In this document: piece by piece, positions 6,382-6,535 of the stretch
How positions within the stretch are numbered: the first letter of the stretch is position 1
How the letters are laid out: each line of letters opens with the position of its first letter
DNA from: an uncultured Lachnospiraceae bacterium
GTDB taxonomy: Bacteria > Bacillota > Clostridia > Lachnospirales > Lachnospiraceae
Reading direction: 5' to 3'
NCBI GenBank assembly: GCA_947175775.1
Contig: CAMWNY010000149.1
Coordinates: 1 to 6,535 of the forward strand
Length of the DNA: 6,535 nt
Program-made: the position numbers and the translations under genes
The notes under the pieces: generated by a model
Database searches by the model: none
Seen by the model: only the letters and a program-made list of their open reading frames with translations
Told to the model about the DNA's origin: nothing

Positions 6382-6410
6382 TTGCAAAGCAGTCATACAA
6401 ACAGTTTAAT
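6382..6410 (+). promoter_or_regulatory. Candidate promoter for the recombinase gene
   Basis: TTGCAA (6382-6387), 17 nt, then TTTAAT (6405-6410) resembles a sigma-A promoter with a two-base mismatch in the -35 box and one in the -10 box. The -10 box is exactly the loop of the inverted repeat at 6398-6417. It lies 43 nt upstream of the recombinase start. Confidence 0.4.
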
Positions 6411-6417
6411 CTGTTTG
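6398..6417. repeat. 7-bp perfect inverted repeat around the putative -10 of the recombinase promoter
   Basis: CAAACAG (6398-6404) and CTGTTTG (6411-6417) are exact complements with TTTAAT between. There is no T-run after it, so it is not a terminator. Its place around a possible -10 suggests an operator, possibly for autoregulation by the recombinase or the small protein; this is inferred. Confidence 0.5.
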
Positions 6418-6453
6418 CGGTATTTGCGTCTTACGTTTTAGGAGGTAGATAGA

Positions 6454-6535
6454 ATGTATGACGCATTATATGCAAGACAATCAATCGAAAAAAAGGACAG
6501 CATATCCGTAGAAAGCCAGCTTGAGTATTGCAGAT
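6454..6535 (+). CDS. Large serine recombinase, N-terminal fragment (rest outside window)
   Basis: Only the first 27 codons are present. They read MYDALYARQSIEKKDSISVE then SQLEYCR. This is the start of a resolvase-type catalytic domain: 'YARQS' (6-10) corresponds to the YxRxS motif whose serine, S10, is the expected nucleophile, and 'SISVESQ' (16-22) matches the conserved S.xxSQ segment of the family. The start is ATG 6454 with AGGAGG (6440-6445) 8 nt upstream. Large serine recombinases drive integration and excision of clostridial elements and phages at specific att sites with a dinucleotide core. The window stops before the recombinase and zinc-ribbon domains, so size, intactness and subgroup cannot be judged. 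Confidence 0.9.
   Translation, partial: MYDALYARQSIEKKDSISVESQLEYCR

Larger units (their letters stand above)
3999..6535 (+). mobile_element. Putative serine-recombinase element inserted in cotJC (right end outside window)
   Basis: The proposed left boundary is where CotJC similarity ends (about 3996-4010). The content to the right fits a small mobile element: non-coding leader DNA, a self-contained efflux/flavoprotein operon, a small protein and the start of a large serine recombinase transcribed towards the right. These elements usually carry the recombinase near one end, so the right end may lie within about 2 kb of the window edge and the element would be about 4 kb; this is inference. 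The cargo genes appear more A/T-rich than the cotJ genes by eye. The exact junction and core dinucleotide cannot be set without the uninterrupted site or the other end. Confidence 0.55.

Overview
The window looks like chromosomal DNA from an anaerobic, spore-forming Firmicute, most likely a Clostridia member close to Lachnospiraceae. This rests on a complete cotJA-cotJB-cotJC start, a second ferritin-like spore coat gene, strong AGGAGG-type ribosome binding sites, a nitroimidazole-reductase-like flavoprotein of Clostridial type and the start of a large serine recombinase. The organism is inferred from protein families; no rRNA or tRNA is present.

Left part (1-2915, all on the minus strand). 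Reading from right to left, a TetR-type repressor gene starts behind a good sigma-A promoter whose -10 box lies inside a perfect 18-bp inverted repeat, the probable operator. It is translationally coupled (ATGA overlap) to a 12-helix MFS efflux gene. Then come a two-repeat DUF305 protein rich in Met and Cys, and the 5' part of a CotF-like coat protein gene that runs off the left edge.

Middle (2940 to about 4000, plus strand). The cotJ spore coat operon follows a possible mother-cell (sigma-E/K-like) promoter. cotJA and cotJB overlap by 4 nt, and cotJB and cotJC abut. CotJC keeps all five expected manganese ligands, but family-like sequence stops near residue 176. The frame then runs about 70 codons into unrelated DNA.

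Right part (about 4000-6535, plus strand). This looks like the left portion of a mobile element inserted in the 3' end of cotJC. It has its own sigma-A promoter, a leader with a terminator-like hairpin (probable attenuator), a MATE efflux pump, an overlapping PNPOx/Nim-like flavoprotein, a small 59-aa protein and the first 27 codons of a large serine recombinase. The right end is outside the window.

The most interesting possibility is that a serine-recombinase element carrying a regulated efflux/flavoprotein pair sits in a sporulation gene. This would parallel known sporulation-gene interruptions that are excised in the mother cell. It could instead be a plain insertion that merely trims the tail of CotJC. 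The sequence right of 6535 would decide.
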